Part shown: positions 1 to 8,303 of the stretch, piece by piece | Numbering within the stretch: the first letter of the stretch is position 1 | How the letters are laid out: each line of letters begins with the position of its first letter | Assembly (NCBI GenBank): GCA_943788045.1 | Contig: CALSOT010000004.1 | Location: 213,858-277,857 of the forward strand | Source: an uncultured Polaribacter sp. | GTDB lineage: Bacteria; Bacteroidota; Bacteroidia; Flavobacteriales; Flavobacteriaceae | Direction: 5' to 3' | Length of the DNA: 64,000 bases | Notes under the pieces: generated by a model | The model's database searches: none | What the model was told of the DNA's origin: nothing | The model's input: the letters and a program-made list of their open reading frames with translations, nothing else | Position numbers and translations under genes: made by a program

Positions 1-49
1 TAGTAGTAAAATTGTTTTTTTAAAATTCATAATACGCTTTTTTTAAAAT

Positions 50-556
50 TTATAATAAAGTTTTTAATTCCGTTTCTAATAACTCATAATCAAAAGATTG
101 TTCATAGAACTTTCTTCCTTTAGAACTATAAATTAAGGTAGCAGGTATGGCTCCAGACCATGCAGAATCTATTTCTTTTATCCAAGCATCTTCATTTACA
201 TCATCCAATAAAATCACTTTAGATTGTAAGTTCTTTTTGTTGATAAAAGGAAGTAATCTTTTTTCTACTTGTTTAGGAAAATCTAAACTCACCAAAATGA
301 CTTCCACGTTTTTAGCAGCATATTCTTTGTTTAATTTTTCGAATGCAGGTAATTCTTTAACACAGGGTGCACACCAAGTTGCCCAAAAATTAATTACATA
401 GGTTTTACCATCTTGTCTCTCGAGCATTGGTTTTAGCTCTTTGTATGAATAAGACTTTACTGAGGTTACTGTTTTAGGAGCATCTTTTACAGCTTCTTTT
501 TTACAAGAAAACAAAAGCGGTACAAAGAATAACACATATATATATTTTTTTATCAT
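50..556 (-). CDS. TlpA-like thioredoxin-fold lipoprotein
   Basis: A predicted periplasm-facing thiol-disulfide oxidoreductase of the TlpA/ResA type, which usually reduces cytochrome c apoproteins or other envelope disulfides. Residues 1-18 are a lipoprotein signal with the lipobox LLFSC (Cys18). A thioredoxin fold follows, with the active-site motif WCAPC (Cys62, Cys65) and the cis-proline in GAIPAT (Pro138). At 168 residues it is a single-domain member of normal length. It stands alone on the minus strand, separated from the S1/P1 nuclease gene behind it by a strong terminator. The physiological partner cannot be told from the sequence. Confidence 0.9.
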   Translation of the reverse strand: MIKKYIYVLFFVPLLFSCKKEAVKDAPKTVTSVKSYSYKELKPMLERQDGKTYVINFWATWCAPCVKELPAFEKLNKEYAAKNVEVILVSLDFPKQVEKRLLPFINKKNLQSKVILLDDVNEDAWIKEIDSAWSGAIPATLIYSSKGRKFYEQSFDYELLETELKTLL

Positions 557-611
557 GTTTTAAAATTACAAAGAAGATATGCCATTAGAAAACAATTAAC
601 TCATTCTTAAC

Positions 612-650
612 AAAAAAGCCTCATAAAAATAAGTTTATGAGGCTTTTTTA
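612..650 (-). terminator. Intrinsic terminator after the S1/P1 nuclease gene
   Basis: A 16-bp perfect inverted repeat (612-627 with 634-649) has the core GCCTCATAAA and a 6-base loop, flanked by A and T runs on both sides. It lies 18 bp beyond the nuclease stop codon and ahead of the TlpA-like gene, so it should end the nuclease transcript. Confidence 0.85.
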
Positions 651-667
651 AAATTATTTAAGATTTT

Positions 668-1450
668 CTAGCAGAAAATTTCATTTAAAATTTTTGCTAA
701 CCGAATTCCCCCTATTTGTAGTTGACTTCTGAGAGTTTCCATATGATCATAGGAATATCTATATTTTAAATTATCCCCTATTTGCGCAGAATTATATACT
801 TCTTTTGTAAGTTGATGAACTTCATCAACCCAATCTTCAATGGTTCCTTTTTTGATAGATTCAATTTGTTCTTTTGATAAATCACTTGAATTTTTAGCCA
901 ATTCTATGTAACTCATATTCCATTCTTCAATCATTTTTGAATCCCAAACAGTATGTAAATTTGTTCCTTTACCAAACCATTGCACTTGTATCGTATTTCC
1001 TCCTTTATCCTCCTTTTGTCCTATATGTAATGGCTGATGTAAATCTCCGACAAAATGGACTAACATTTTTAAATAAAACACCTTGTCTTCTTTAGCACTA
1101 TTCTCGTCTTTTAAAACCTGAATACATTTATTTATTCCTGTTACTAAATCTCCTTTAGGATTTTTTTCTGCATCAGCATATTTTTGATTCAGATCCATAT
1201 TTACATAATGCCAAGAATAAAATTCATTGAATTTTTTATCAGATTTTATTTGATCTGCAAAAGTTGAAACAAAAGCTAAACTCTGTCCATTTAACAATTT
1301 ATCAATTTTTCTTTTTGCTTTTTTAGTTAAGTGCTTCTCTGCAATTTCACCTGTAGTTCTGTGTCCTGTTGGCCCCCAAAACTCAACATTTGCCTCAGAT
1401 AAATTTGATAGAAACAGAAACGAGAACATTAAAAATAATTTAATTTTCAT
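668..1450 (-). CDS. S1/P1 family zinc-dependent nuclease
   Basis: A secreted single-strand nuclease / 3'-nucleotidase of the S1/P1 family, likely used for extracellular nucleic acid or phosphate scavenging. A signal peptide ends near residue 20 (SEA), so the mature protein starts close to Trp25, the N-terminal zinc ligand of the family. The trinuclear zinc ligands are all visible in order: Trp25, His30 (WGPTGH), Asp66 (FADQ), His81 (WHYVN), His132, Asp136 and His142 (VHFVGDLHQPLH), His166 and Asp170 (LHTVWD). Length (260 residues) is normal. The gene is transcribed alone and ends at a strong terminator. Confidence 0.93.
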   Translation of the reverse strand: MKIKLFLMFSFLFLSNLSEANVEFWGPTGHRTTGEIAEKHLTKKAKRKIDKLLNGQSLAFVSTFADQIKSDKKFNEFYSWHYVNMDLNQKYADAEKNPKGDLVTGINKCIQVLKDENSAKEDKVFYLKMLVHFVGDLHQPLHIGQKEDKGGNTIQVQWFGKGTNLHTVWDSKMIEEWNMSYIELAKNSSDLSKEQIESIKKGTIEDWVDEVHQLTKEVYNSAQIGDNLKYRYSYDHMETLRSQLQIGGIRLAKILNEIFC

Positions 1451-1528
1451 CTGTAAATAATATTATTGATTCTTAGCTAATGTATAAAATAAATCTTGAA
1501 AAATTTATAATCATAAAAAAAATAAACC

Positions 1529-1536
1529 TATATTTG
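1529..1536 (+). promoter_or_regulatory. Promoter -7 element for the SPFH gene
   Basis: TATATTTG matches the Bacteroidota -7 consensus TAnnTTTG and lies 36 bp before the SPFH start codon. No TTG sits at the usual 19-bp distance upstream, so the call rests on the -7 element and its position only. Confidence 0.5.
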
Positions 1537-1571
1537 TGATATCATTTTAATATCATAATAAAACAAAATAT

Positions 1572-2432
1572 ATGAAAGAAGAAAAAATTATTAAACCAGC
1601 AAATGGTTATTTAATGTTATTAATAGTTCTAATACTATTTTTTGGGGGAATTGCATTTACAATAATAAAGGAAACACCTATTTACCTAATTACCACGCTT
1701 TTTGGTTTCTTTGGTTTCTTTGGTTTTATTCTTGTTAACCCAAATACTTCTAAAGTCATTTTATTATTTGGTAAATATATAGGAACTATAAAAGACAATG
1801 GTTTGTATTGGGCGAATCCATTATTTAGAAAAAAAGCAATTTCATTAAGAGCAAGTAATTTTGATAGTGAACGTTTAAAAGTAAATGATAAACTAGGAAA
1901 CCCTATTATGATTTCTACTATTTTAGTATGGAGAGTAACAGATACATATAAAGCCGCTTTTGATGTTGATAATTTTGAAAACTTTGTACGCGTACAAACA
2001 GATGCTGCCGTAAGAAAATTGGCAAGTATGTACCCTTATGACAATTTTGCTGATGAAGGTTCTGATGAAGATATTACTTTAAGATCTAGTGTAAACGAAG
2101 TCTCTGAAGCGTTAGAAAAAGAAATTGATGAACGTTTATCTATTGCGGGCATAGAAGTTTTGGAAGCTAGAATTGGATATTTAGCATATGCACAAGAAAT
2201 AGCTTCTGCAATGTTAAAAAGACAACAAGCTACAGCAATTGTTGCGGCAAGACATAAAATTGTAGAAGGTGCAGTAAGTATGGTTGAAATGGCTTTAGAG
2301 GAATTAAGTAAAAAAAATATAGTTGATTTAGATGATGAACGCAAAGCCGCTATGGTTAGCAATTTAATGGTTATTTTATGTGGGGACAAAGAAGCTTCAC
2401 CTGTTTTAAATACCGGAACTTTAAGTCATTAA
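1572..2432 (+). CDS. SPFH/Band 7 domain membrane protein
   Basis: A stomatin/prohibitin/flotillin-type membrane scaffold protein. Two close hydrophobic segments (about residues 12-31 and 36-54) anchor the N terminus. The SPFH domain follows (VNPNTSKVILLFGKYIGTI to about residue 210), and a short helical C-terminal tail contains the family-like EIASAMLKRQQATAIVAAR helix. Such proteins oligomerise in membrane microdomains and often work with proteases or transporters. It opens a same-strand cluster with a DUF4177 protein, a PH-like membrane protein and an Arc-type DNA-binding protein. Translation starts at the ATG 36 bp after a good -7 element. Confidence 0.9.
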   Translation: MKEEKIIKPANGYLMLLIVLILFFGGIAFTIIKETPIYLITTLFGFFGFFGFILVNPNTSKVILLFGKYIGTIKDNGLYWANPLFRKKAISLRASNFDSERLKVNDKLGNPIMISTILVWRVTDTYKAAFDVDNFENFVRVQTDAAVRKLASMYPYDNFADEGSDEDITLRSSVNEVSEALEKEIDERLSIAGIEVLEARIGYLAYAQEIASAMLKRQQATAIVAARHKIVEGAVSMVEMALEELSKKNIVDLDDERKAAMVSNLMVILCGDKEASPVLNTGTLSH

Positions 2433-2450
2433 TCTCACATACAAAAAACA

Positions 2451-2609
2451 ATGAAAGAATATAAAGTAGTACATCCTAAATTAGGATTTAGAAATAGAAG
2501 TCAGAATTTTGAAGACCTATTAAACCAATATGGAAGAGAAGGATGGAATGTAAATTATATTGCCCCAGGTTGGGCCAATATAGTTTTAGAAAGAGAAAAA
2601 AACAGGTAA
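2451..2609 (+). CDS. DUF4177-like small protein
   Basis: A 52-residue protein starting MKEYKVV and ending IVLEREKNR. The pattern of an N-terminal beta strand, a short helix around NFEDLLNQYGREGWNV and a final strand ending in a basic (F/L)ER-type motif fits the small DUF4177 family, whose function is unknown. It begins 18 bp after the SPFH gene and stops 1 bp before the next ATG, so it is clearly translated within that operon. The identification comes from sequence pattern alone. Confidence 0.75.
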   Translation: MKEYKVVHPKLGFRNRSQNFEDLLNQYGREGWNVNYIAPGWANIVLEREKNR

Positions 2610-2610
2610 C

Positions 2611-3111
2611 ATGAAAGTTTTTAAGGAAGAACAGCGTTTTAGACAAATTTGGTTGATTATCATATTAGTCATTAGTACAGTTATTCCAATAACTAAAGTA
2701 TTACAAAAACACTTTACAGAAAACAAAACCATATCTACAAAAGAATTTACAGCAATACTTGTTGTTATTGTGGTTTCTATTTTGATACTATTTTTCTTTA
2801 AATTAAAAACAAAAATTGATGAAAAAGGAATTCATTATCAATTTTCTCCTTTTCATTTTTCAATGAAATTAATTCCTTGGAATCAAATTACTAAAGCGGG
2901 AATTAGAACGTATTTTCCCATAAGTGAATTTGGAGGATGGGGATTAAAAGGAGGATTCTTTTTTAATAAAGGAAGAGGAAAAGCAATTAATGTATCAGGA
3001 AATATTGGTGTTCAGTTAATTCTTAAAAATGGAGATAAATTATTAATAGGAACGCAAAAAAAGGAAGAGGCTCTTAGAGTTTTAGAGACCTATAAAAACA
3101 AATTAATATAA
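2611..3111 (+). CDS. Membrane protein with PH-like domain
   Basis: A 166-residue protein with two transmembrane helices (about residues 13-30 and 47-64). A soluble beta-rich domain of about 100 residues follows, containing KIDEKGIHYQFSPF, IPWNQITKAGIR and VQLILKNGDKLLIGTQKKEEALRVL. This resembles bacterial PH-like domains attached to membrane hairpins; no catalytic motif is seen. The start lies 1 bp after the DUF4177 stop, so the two are probably translationally coupled. The likely role is membrane-associated and linked to the SPFH protein, but this is inferred from position. Confidence 0.65.
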   Translation: MKVFKEEQRFRQIWLIIILVISTVIPITKVLQKHFTENKTISTKEFTAILVVIVVSILILFFFKLKTKIDEKGIHYQFSPFHFSMKLIPWNQITKAGIRTYFPISEFGGWGLKGGFFFNKGRGKAINVSGNIGVQLILKNGDKLLIGTQKKEEALRVLETYKNKLI

Positions 3112-3323
3112 TCCGGATGCCAATTTATATAGTTATCTCAATTTCGGGAATTACAGTTTCCTTTACATAAATAAATTTGAATAAATTTTGGTAATAAATG
3201 AAAATATTGAGCTTTCTAGTATATTAGTATTTAAACAAAAAGACATCCTATATTTAAAAACAAGATTTGGAATATCAAAAAAAACTAACAGCAATCATCT
3301 AAAATTTCGTTAACCAATAAAAT

Positions 3324-3488
3324 ATGGCTAAGAAAAAAGCATTTGCATTACGTATTAATGAAGACATGATTAAAGCAATTGAAAAATGGGCTTCAGACGA
3401 ATTTCGTTCTACCAATGGACAAATCGAATGGATGTTAATGCAGTCTCTTAAAAATGCGAAAAGAGAACCTAAAAAGAAAGATGAGTAA
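3324..3488 (+). CDS. Arc-type ribbon-helix-helix DNA-binding protein
   Basis: A 54-residue basic protein. The ribbon strand KAFALRINEDM is followed by a helix (IKAIEKWASDEFRS), a turn (TNG) and a second helix (QIEWMLMQSLKNA), the ribbon-helix-helix layout of the Arc/MetJ superfamily. The tail is lysine-rich. Residues of the strand (Phe7, Leu9, Asn12) would read the major groove in a dimer. It lies 212 bp after the PH-like gene on the same strand. In my recollection flavobacteria often keep such a gene close to an SPFH gene, but I cannot search to confirm this. Confidence 0.8.
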   Translation: MAKKKAFALRINEDMIKAIEKWASDEFRSTNGQIEWMLMQSLKNAKREPKKKDE

Positions 3489-3727
3489 ACTTTTAATGAA
3501 AATTCGATTCATAAAACAACTTATACTTTAGGAGAATAATAGTTTTTCATAACCGATAACTTCAGAAATATAATTATAAGGTTTACATAAAACCAATTAC
3601 CAAAAACAGAATTGATAACGGATTTATTCAAAATATTTTGAAAAATTAAAACTAAAATTAAGTTATTTTTACAAAAATTCTTCTAATAAAGTCTTTACAA
3701 AATTCAATAAATAAAAACATTTCAAAT

Positions 3728-5035
3728 ATGACTGAACCAACTTTTACTAATGATGCTATTGTTTTTGGAATCCTTATGTTATCGCTAGGATTGGTGTTCT
3801 ACACAGAAAACAAAACTAGTGGATTTTGGCATAAGTTCTACAAAATTGTTCCAGGTTTATTTATGGCTTATTTTATACCTGCAATTTTTACAACCTTAGG
3901 AATTATATCCCCCGAATGGGAAACTATAAATACAGCGGGAAAAGCTATGCCTGGTAAATCACAACTTTATTATGTTGCTAGTCGTTTTTTATTACCTGCA
4001 GCTTTAGTATTAATGACTTTAAGTATTGATTTAAAAGCTATTTTCAATCTTGGTTCTAAGGCTTTAATTATGTTTTTTACAGGAACTGTAGGAATTATAA
4101 TTGGTGGTCCGATTGCTATTTTATTAATTTCAATTTTCTCGCCAGAAACTGTTGGTGGTGCCGATTTTAATGCAGTTTGGAGAGGTCTTTCTACACTTGC
4201 AGGAAGTTGGATTGGGGGTGGAGCAAACCAAACTGCGATGCTAGAAATTTACCAATACAACCCTCAAAAGTATGGAGGAATGATTTTTGTTGATATCGTT
4301 ATTGCCAATATTTGGATGGCCATTTTACTAATAGGAATTGGTAAAAAAGATAAAATTAATAAATGGCTAGGTGCAGACACAACGACCATTGAACAATTAA
4401 AAGAAAAAGTGTCTAGCTTTTCTAAAAAGACAAAAAGAAACCCTTCTTTAACCGATTTAATGATCATGTTAGCAATCGCTTTTGGAACAGTTGGTTTGGG
4501 GCATTTTGCAGCTACTCGTTTAAGTGCGCTCTTTGAAAAATTAGTAAACAATATACAATCTGAAACATGGCGAAATATCTTTACATTTTTAGGTTCTAGT
4601 TTCTTTTGGTTAATTAGTATTTCTACCATTGTAGCAATAATATTATCTTTTACAAAAGCAAAAAACTATGAAGGTGCTGGAGCGAGTAAATTGGGGAGCG
4701 TATTTATTTATATTCTAGTAGCAACTATTGGAATGAAAATGGATTTAGCAATGATTTTTGACAATTTAGGATTAATTGCTATTGGTGCTGTTTGGATGAC
4801 AATACATGCAGCATTATTAATTTTAGTTGCCAAACTTATTAAAGCTCCGTATTTTTTCCTCGCAGTAGGAAGTCAGGCTAATGTTGGAGGAGCTGCTTCT
4901 GCTCCAATTGTAGCACAAGCTTTTCATCCCTCATTGGCAACTGTTGGTGTTTTATTAGCTGTTTTGGGATATGCAATAGGAACTGTAGGAGCCATTCTAT
5001 GTACTATTTTGTTAGAATTATCAGCAACTCTTTAA
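3728..5035 (+). CDS. DUF819 family membrane protein
   Basis: A 435-residue polytopic membrane protein with about ten hydrophobic segments. The family-like motifs LAGSWIGGGANQTAM (near residue 160) and AVGSQANVGGAASAPIVA (near residue 385) form two inverted halves, as in transporters of the bile-acid/sodium symporter-like fold. DUF819 proteins (YjcL type) have no established substrate. The gene starts at an ATG and is followed 40 bp later by a lipoprotein gene on the same strand. A weak promoter-like CATATTTG lies between them. Confidence 0.85.
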   Translation: MTEPTFTNDAIVFGILMLSLGLVFYTENKTSGFWHKFYKIVPGLFMAYFIPAIFTTLGIISPEWETINTAGKAMPGKSQLYYVASRFLLPAALVLMTLSIDLKAIFNLGSKALIMFFTGTVGIIIGGPIAILLISIFSPETVGGADFNAVWRGLSTLAGSWIGGGANQTAMLEIYQYNPQKYGGMIFVDIVIANIWMAILLIGIGKKDKINKWLGADTTTIEQLKEKVSSFSKKTKRNPSLTDLMIMLAIAFGTVGLGHFAATRLSALFEKLVNNIQSETWRNIFTFLGSSFFWLISISTIVAIILSFTKAKNYEGAGASKLGSVFIYILVATIGMKMDLAMIFDNLGLIAIGAVWMTIHAALLILVAKLIKAPYFFLAVGSQANVGGAASAPIVAQAFHPSLATVGVLLAVLGYAIGTVGAILCTILLELSATL

Positions 5036-5075
5036 ATAAAAATCAGCATATTTGCATACCAAAATTTTAGTTTAC

Positions 5076-5780
5076 ATGAAGAAAATTATTGCTACCGTTG
5101 CATTATTAATTTTAGTAATTGCTTGCAATTCTAAAGAAGAAGGAAATATGATTGTTCAAGGAACAATTAAAGGATTAAAAAAAGGAACTCTGTACCTACA
5201 AAAAATGAAGGATACAGCCCTGGTTTCTGTTGATTCGATTGCTTTATTAGGCAATGAGAAATTTACATTAACTGATAATGTGGATTCTCCAGTTTTATAC
5301 TATTTAACTTTTGACGGAAACACAACGAACAAAAGAATTTTATTTTTCGGTGAAAAAGGAACAATAACTATTAATGATAAAGTTGATAAATTTGGTTTTA
5401 ACCCCGAAATCTCTGGATCTAAAAATCAAGAAATCTTAGATCAATACACAAAAATTAGAAAAAGGTTTCAAAATGAGCGTTTAGAGTTTATCAAAAAAGA
5501 TTTTGATGCAAAGAAAGCCAATAACGAAGCTTTAGTCATTCAATTAGAAAAAGATTACAAACAACTAACCAAAAGAAAAGTTTTATTTACTACTAATTTT
5601 GCAATTACACATGCAAATACAGTGGTATCGCCATATATCGCTCTTACAGAAATGTATGATGCAAGCATAAAAATGTTAGATACTGTAAACAATTCTCTAT
5701 CTGATAAAGTGAAAAAATCAGATTACGGAAAACGTTTACAGGAATATCTTGATAACATCAAAACAAAAGAGCAAAAATAA
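5076..5780 (+). CDS. DUF4369 domain lipoprotein
   Basis: A 234-residue lipoprotein; the start is placed at the ATG giving MKKIIATVALL, which makes a clean signal with lipobox VIAC (Cys17), rather than at an upstream in-frame ATG. The beta-rich N-terminal half (GTIKGLKKGTLYLQKMKDTALVSVDSI) is the DUF4369 domain. In Bacteroidota this domain often precedes a thioredoxin domain, but here the C-terminal part is helical and has no CxxC motif, so redox activity is not expected. The exact role is unknown. A strong terminator follows. Confidence 0.85.
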   Translation: MKKIIATVALLILVIACNSKEEGNMIVQGTIKGLKKGTLYLQKMKDTALVSVDSIALLGNEKFTLTDNVDSPVLYYLTFDGNTTNKRILFFGEKGTITINDKVDKFGFNPEISGSKNQEILDQYTKIRKRFQNERLEFIKKDFDAKKANNEALVIQLEKDYKQLTKRKVLFTTNFAITHANTVVSPYIALTEMYDASIKMLDTVNNSLSDKVKKSDYGKRLQEYLDNIKTKEQK

Positions 5781-5800
5781 TTTTCATAAATGATTATTAA

Positions 5801-5828
5801 AAAAAGCCGAGCCATTGCTTGGCTTTTT
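5801..5828 (+). terminator. Intrinsic terminator after the DUF4369 gene
   Basis: AAAAAGCC and GGCTTTTT enclose an inner GAGC/GCTT pairing with a CATT loop, followed by T6. It lies 20 bp past the lipoprotein stop codon. Flanking A and T runs could let it act in both directions. Confidence 0.8.
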
Positions 5829-6290
5829 TCTTGTTTAAAACTTTACAAATAAATAACAACTTTCCTTCTCTTCTTGCGCATTTAGATAATCTGAAAGTAT
5901 AACTCTCTTTAAAGCTTCCATAAATAAACTCCTAAAATATTAAACATGCTCATTATACAGCTCAATTTTAATTCAAGCTCTTCGTATTCTTGAGTATTAT
6001 TGATGAATGTAAACTTCAATACTTATTCGATAGGATAATAAATTTAAGACTGGGATTACTGAATTTATAACGTCGAATGCTTTTACAGTAATAACCTCTA
6101 TTAAATTTTCGTTTTTACTATCAATAATCAAAAGAAATAGTACTCTGATATTACCAACATTAAAAAGAGAAGACTCTTTTACTTTTGAGAAATTAATTTT
6201 GAATAAAAATTTTGTTTAACAAATTTTACATTTTATTTAACACAAAGTGTTTAATTTTTTTATATTATTATTAAACAAAATAATTAAAAA
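5829..6290. other. Long intergenic stretch, no confident gene
   Basis: About 460 bp of AT-rich sequence between a terminator and the fasciclin gene. The only coding-like item is a 28-codon minus-strand ORF (5835-5921, ATG start) that would end at the 5801-5828 hairpin. It is too short to support by itself. I see no convincing promoter with both elements for the fasciclin gene here. Confidence 0.5.
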
Positions 6291-7253
6291 CATAAATTCA
6301 TCAAAGTAATCACCAAAGTAATCGCATTATTTCTATTAGTTAGTATTTTTTCTTCATGCAGTAATAATGATGATGATACTATTATTAAAACGAATACAAT
6401 TGTAGATGTAGCTGTTAATAATAATTTAAGTTCATTAGTGGCAGCCGTTACAAAAGCAGAACTAGCTACAACATTGAGCGGGCCAGGACCATTTACTGTT
6501 TTAGCACCTACTAATGAAGCATTCTCTTCATTTTTAGAAGAAAAAGGCTTTAATTCTTTAGATGAAGTACCAAAAGAATTATTAACACAAATTCTTTTAA
6601 ATCATGTAATAGATGGTAGTTTAAAGTCCACAGACCTATCAACCGGATACGCTAACACAAAAGCTACAAGCGATGCATCAGAATCACCAATGTCAATATA
6701 CATCAATACAGATGGAGGTGTGACATTTAATGGAACATCTCAAGTTTCTATTCCAAATGTTTCTGCAGATAATGGAACAGTGCATGTTGTGGATAAGGTT
6801 GTTGATTTACCAACAATTGTAACTTTTGCGGCAGCTGACTCTAATTTTTCAATATTGGTGGAAGCTTTAACAAGGGAGGCAAGTTATACTTATGTCGAAA
6901 CCTTATCTACCCCAAATGATACAGAACCTGCTCCATTTACCGTTTTTGCTCCTGTAAATAGTGCCTTTGTTTCGTTACTAAACGAATTAGATTTAACTGC
7001 ATTGAGCGAAGTACCTACTGCAACTTTAACATCAACATTAAATACACATGTAGTAGCTGGTGCAAACGTTTTAGCATCTAGTTTATCTGACAACATGTCT
7101 ATCTCTACCTTAGGAGGAGGATTAACTGTTAATCTTTCAGGAGGGCAAGCTACATTAACCGACTCTGGATCTCGAGTTAGTAAAATTATAGCTACTGATG
7201 TACAAGCCAATAATGGGGTGATTCATGCAATTGATAAAGTTGTTTTAGAATAA
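6291..7253 (+). CDS. Fasciclin-domain lipoprotein, start codon lost
   Basis: An envelope lipoprotein with two FAS1 (fasciclin) domains, each with paired H1/H2 motifs: GPFTVLAPTNEAF then GTVHVVDKVV, and APFTVFAPVNSAF then GVIHAIDKVV. FAS1 proteins serve in adhesion or matrix contact. The reading frame is open from a stop at 6285 and encodes an obvious lipoprotein signal (KFIKVITKVIALFLLVSIFSSC) ahead of the first domain. No ATG, GTG, TTG or CTG lies in frame there; the first in-frame GTG is at 6438, after the signal. The sequence around 6291-6299 looks like an ATG-AAA-TTC start missing its G. It is either a mutated start or a sequence error. A strong terminator follows. Confidence 0.8.
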   Translation, partial: HKFIKVITKVIALFLLVSIFSSCSNNDDDTIIKTNTIVDVAVNNNLSSLVAAVTKAELATTLSGPGPFTVLAPTNEAFSSFLEEKGFNSLDEVPKELLTQILLNHVIDGSLKSTDLSTGYANTKATSDASESPMSIYINTDGGVTFNGTSQVSIPNVSADNGTVHVVDKVVDLPTIVTFAAADSNFSILVEALTREASYTYVETLSTPNDTEPAPFTVFAPVNSAFVSLLNELDLTALSEVPTATLTSTLNTHVVAGANVLASSLSDNMSISTLGGGLTVNLSGGQATLTDSGSRVSKIIATDVQANNGVIHAIDKVVLE

Positions 7254-7270
7254 TCAAAAAAATATCAAAT

Positions 7271-7299
7271 AAAAAAAGCTGCAACATGCAGCTTTTTTT
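7271..7299. terminator. Bidirectional terminator between convergent genes
   Basis: A 13-bp perfect inverted repeat (core AGCTGCA/TGCAGCT, loop ACA) is flanked by A7 and T7. It sits between the convergent fasciclin and amidinotransferase-like genes and can serve both. Confidence 0.9.
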
Positions 7300-7318
7300 A
7301 TTCGATATTATCAAGTCA

Positions 7319-8233
7319 TTAATCTCTGATTAAAGGTAAAGTAGAACAGCGTAATAAACCTTCTTGCTTTGCAATTTCTGCATAGGGCACTTCTTCTACT
7401 GTAAAATCATTTTCTCTCAACCACGTATTTAATCTCGTAAAGTTTTTCTCTGAAATAATAACTTTTTCTGAAATCGAAAAAATATTACTATTCATTTGAT
7501 ACATTTCATCTTTCGTAATTTCAAAAATATTTTCTTTTCCAAAAAAATTCACCAACCATTCATATTCACTTTCAACCAAAAAACCATTTTTATGAAGAAT
7601 AGCCTTGTCTATTCCTATAGGTTGAAAACAACAATCTAAATGCAATGCATTTTCTTTTGCATTTGTGTTGGACTTCCTCAATTCAAATGACTTCACTTTT
7701 TTATGAGGAAACAATTCTTGTAACGCATTTACTGAATGAATATTTGTCCTTGCAGTTATATAATTTGAATAATCATTACCTGAATAAGTCCCTACGAATA
7801 TATATTCATTCCAAGGCATAACATCTCCTCCTTCAATATGGCACTTCTCAGGCAAAACTTCTATATTTTCTGGGTTTATATGAGAAATCATGTTTTGTAT
7901 AGCCATATATTCTTTCTCTCTATCTGGCAGAATATTAGACCTTATAAGGATATTGTCAATTACAAAAGCAATATCTCTAGAAAAAATTTGATTATAGCTA
8001 TTAATTACATCTGGTCTAAAAACCTGGACATTATATTTTTTTAGTACCTCGGCTACCGCTTCCATCTCTAACATCATGTCATCCTCTTTTGGATACGTAC
8101 CTGACAAAACATGCTCGATACTCTTTGGGTCATAACAATCTTCAACGTTAGGAACGCCTCCATTACTTTTCGCTGTTCCTAAAATTACAGCTCTTAATCT
8201 TGAAGTTTCATTTTTAATATTAAGTTCTAACAT
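7319..8233 (-). CDS. Amidinotransferase / DDAH-like hydrolase
   Basis: A member of the guanidino-group modifying superfamily (arginine deiminase, dimethylarginine dimethylaminohydrolase, glycine amidinotransferase), a five-bladed pentein fold. Visible motifs are SRD (about residue 86), IEGGD (about 134-137), the catalytic His in ALHLD (about 198) and the nucleophilic Cys in LLRCSTLPL (about 296). About 304 residues. I place the start at the ATG giving MLELNIKNE, two codons after a possible TTG. The likely reaction is hydrolysis or transfer at an arginine-type guanidine; the exact substrate cannot be read from sequence. It lies downstream of citrate synthase on the same strand, separated by a terminator. 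Confidence 0.85.
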   Translation of the reverse strand: MLELNIKNETSRLRAVILGTAKSNGGVPNVEDCYDPKSIEHVLSGTYPKEDDMMLEMEAVAEVLKKYNVQVFRPDVINSYNQIFSRDIAFVIDNILIRSNILPDREKEYMAIQNMISHINPENIEVLPEKCHIEGGDVMPWNEYIFVGTYSGNDYSNYITARTNIHSVNALQELFPHKKVKSFELRKSNTNAKENALHLDCCFQPIGIDKAILHKNGFLVESEYEWLVNFFGKENIFEITKDEMYQMNSNIFSISEKVIISEKNFTRLNTWLRENDFTVEEVPYAEIAKQEGLLRCSTLPLIRD

Positions 8234-8245
8234 AAACAAACGTAT

Positions 8246-8276
8246 AAAAAAAGCTTCATAATTTATGAAGCTTTAA
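8246..8276 (-). terminator. Intrinsic terminator after gltA
   Basis: An 11-bp perfect inverted repeat (8251-8261 with 8265-8275, core AGCTTCATA) has a 3-base loop. On the minus strand it is followed by T7, as expected for the end of the citrate synthase transcript. Confidence 0.85.
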
Positions 8277-8303
8277 ATTTAATGTAAAAATAATATTATT
8301 TTT

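Noticed and set aside
2036..2389. Minus-strand ORF of 117 codons inside the SPFH gene
   Set aside because: Shadow of the real gene: biased composition, no domain, no promoter.
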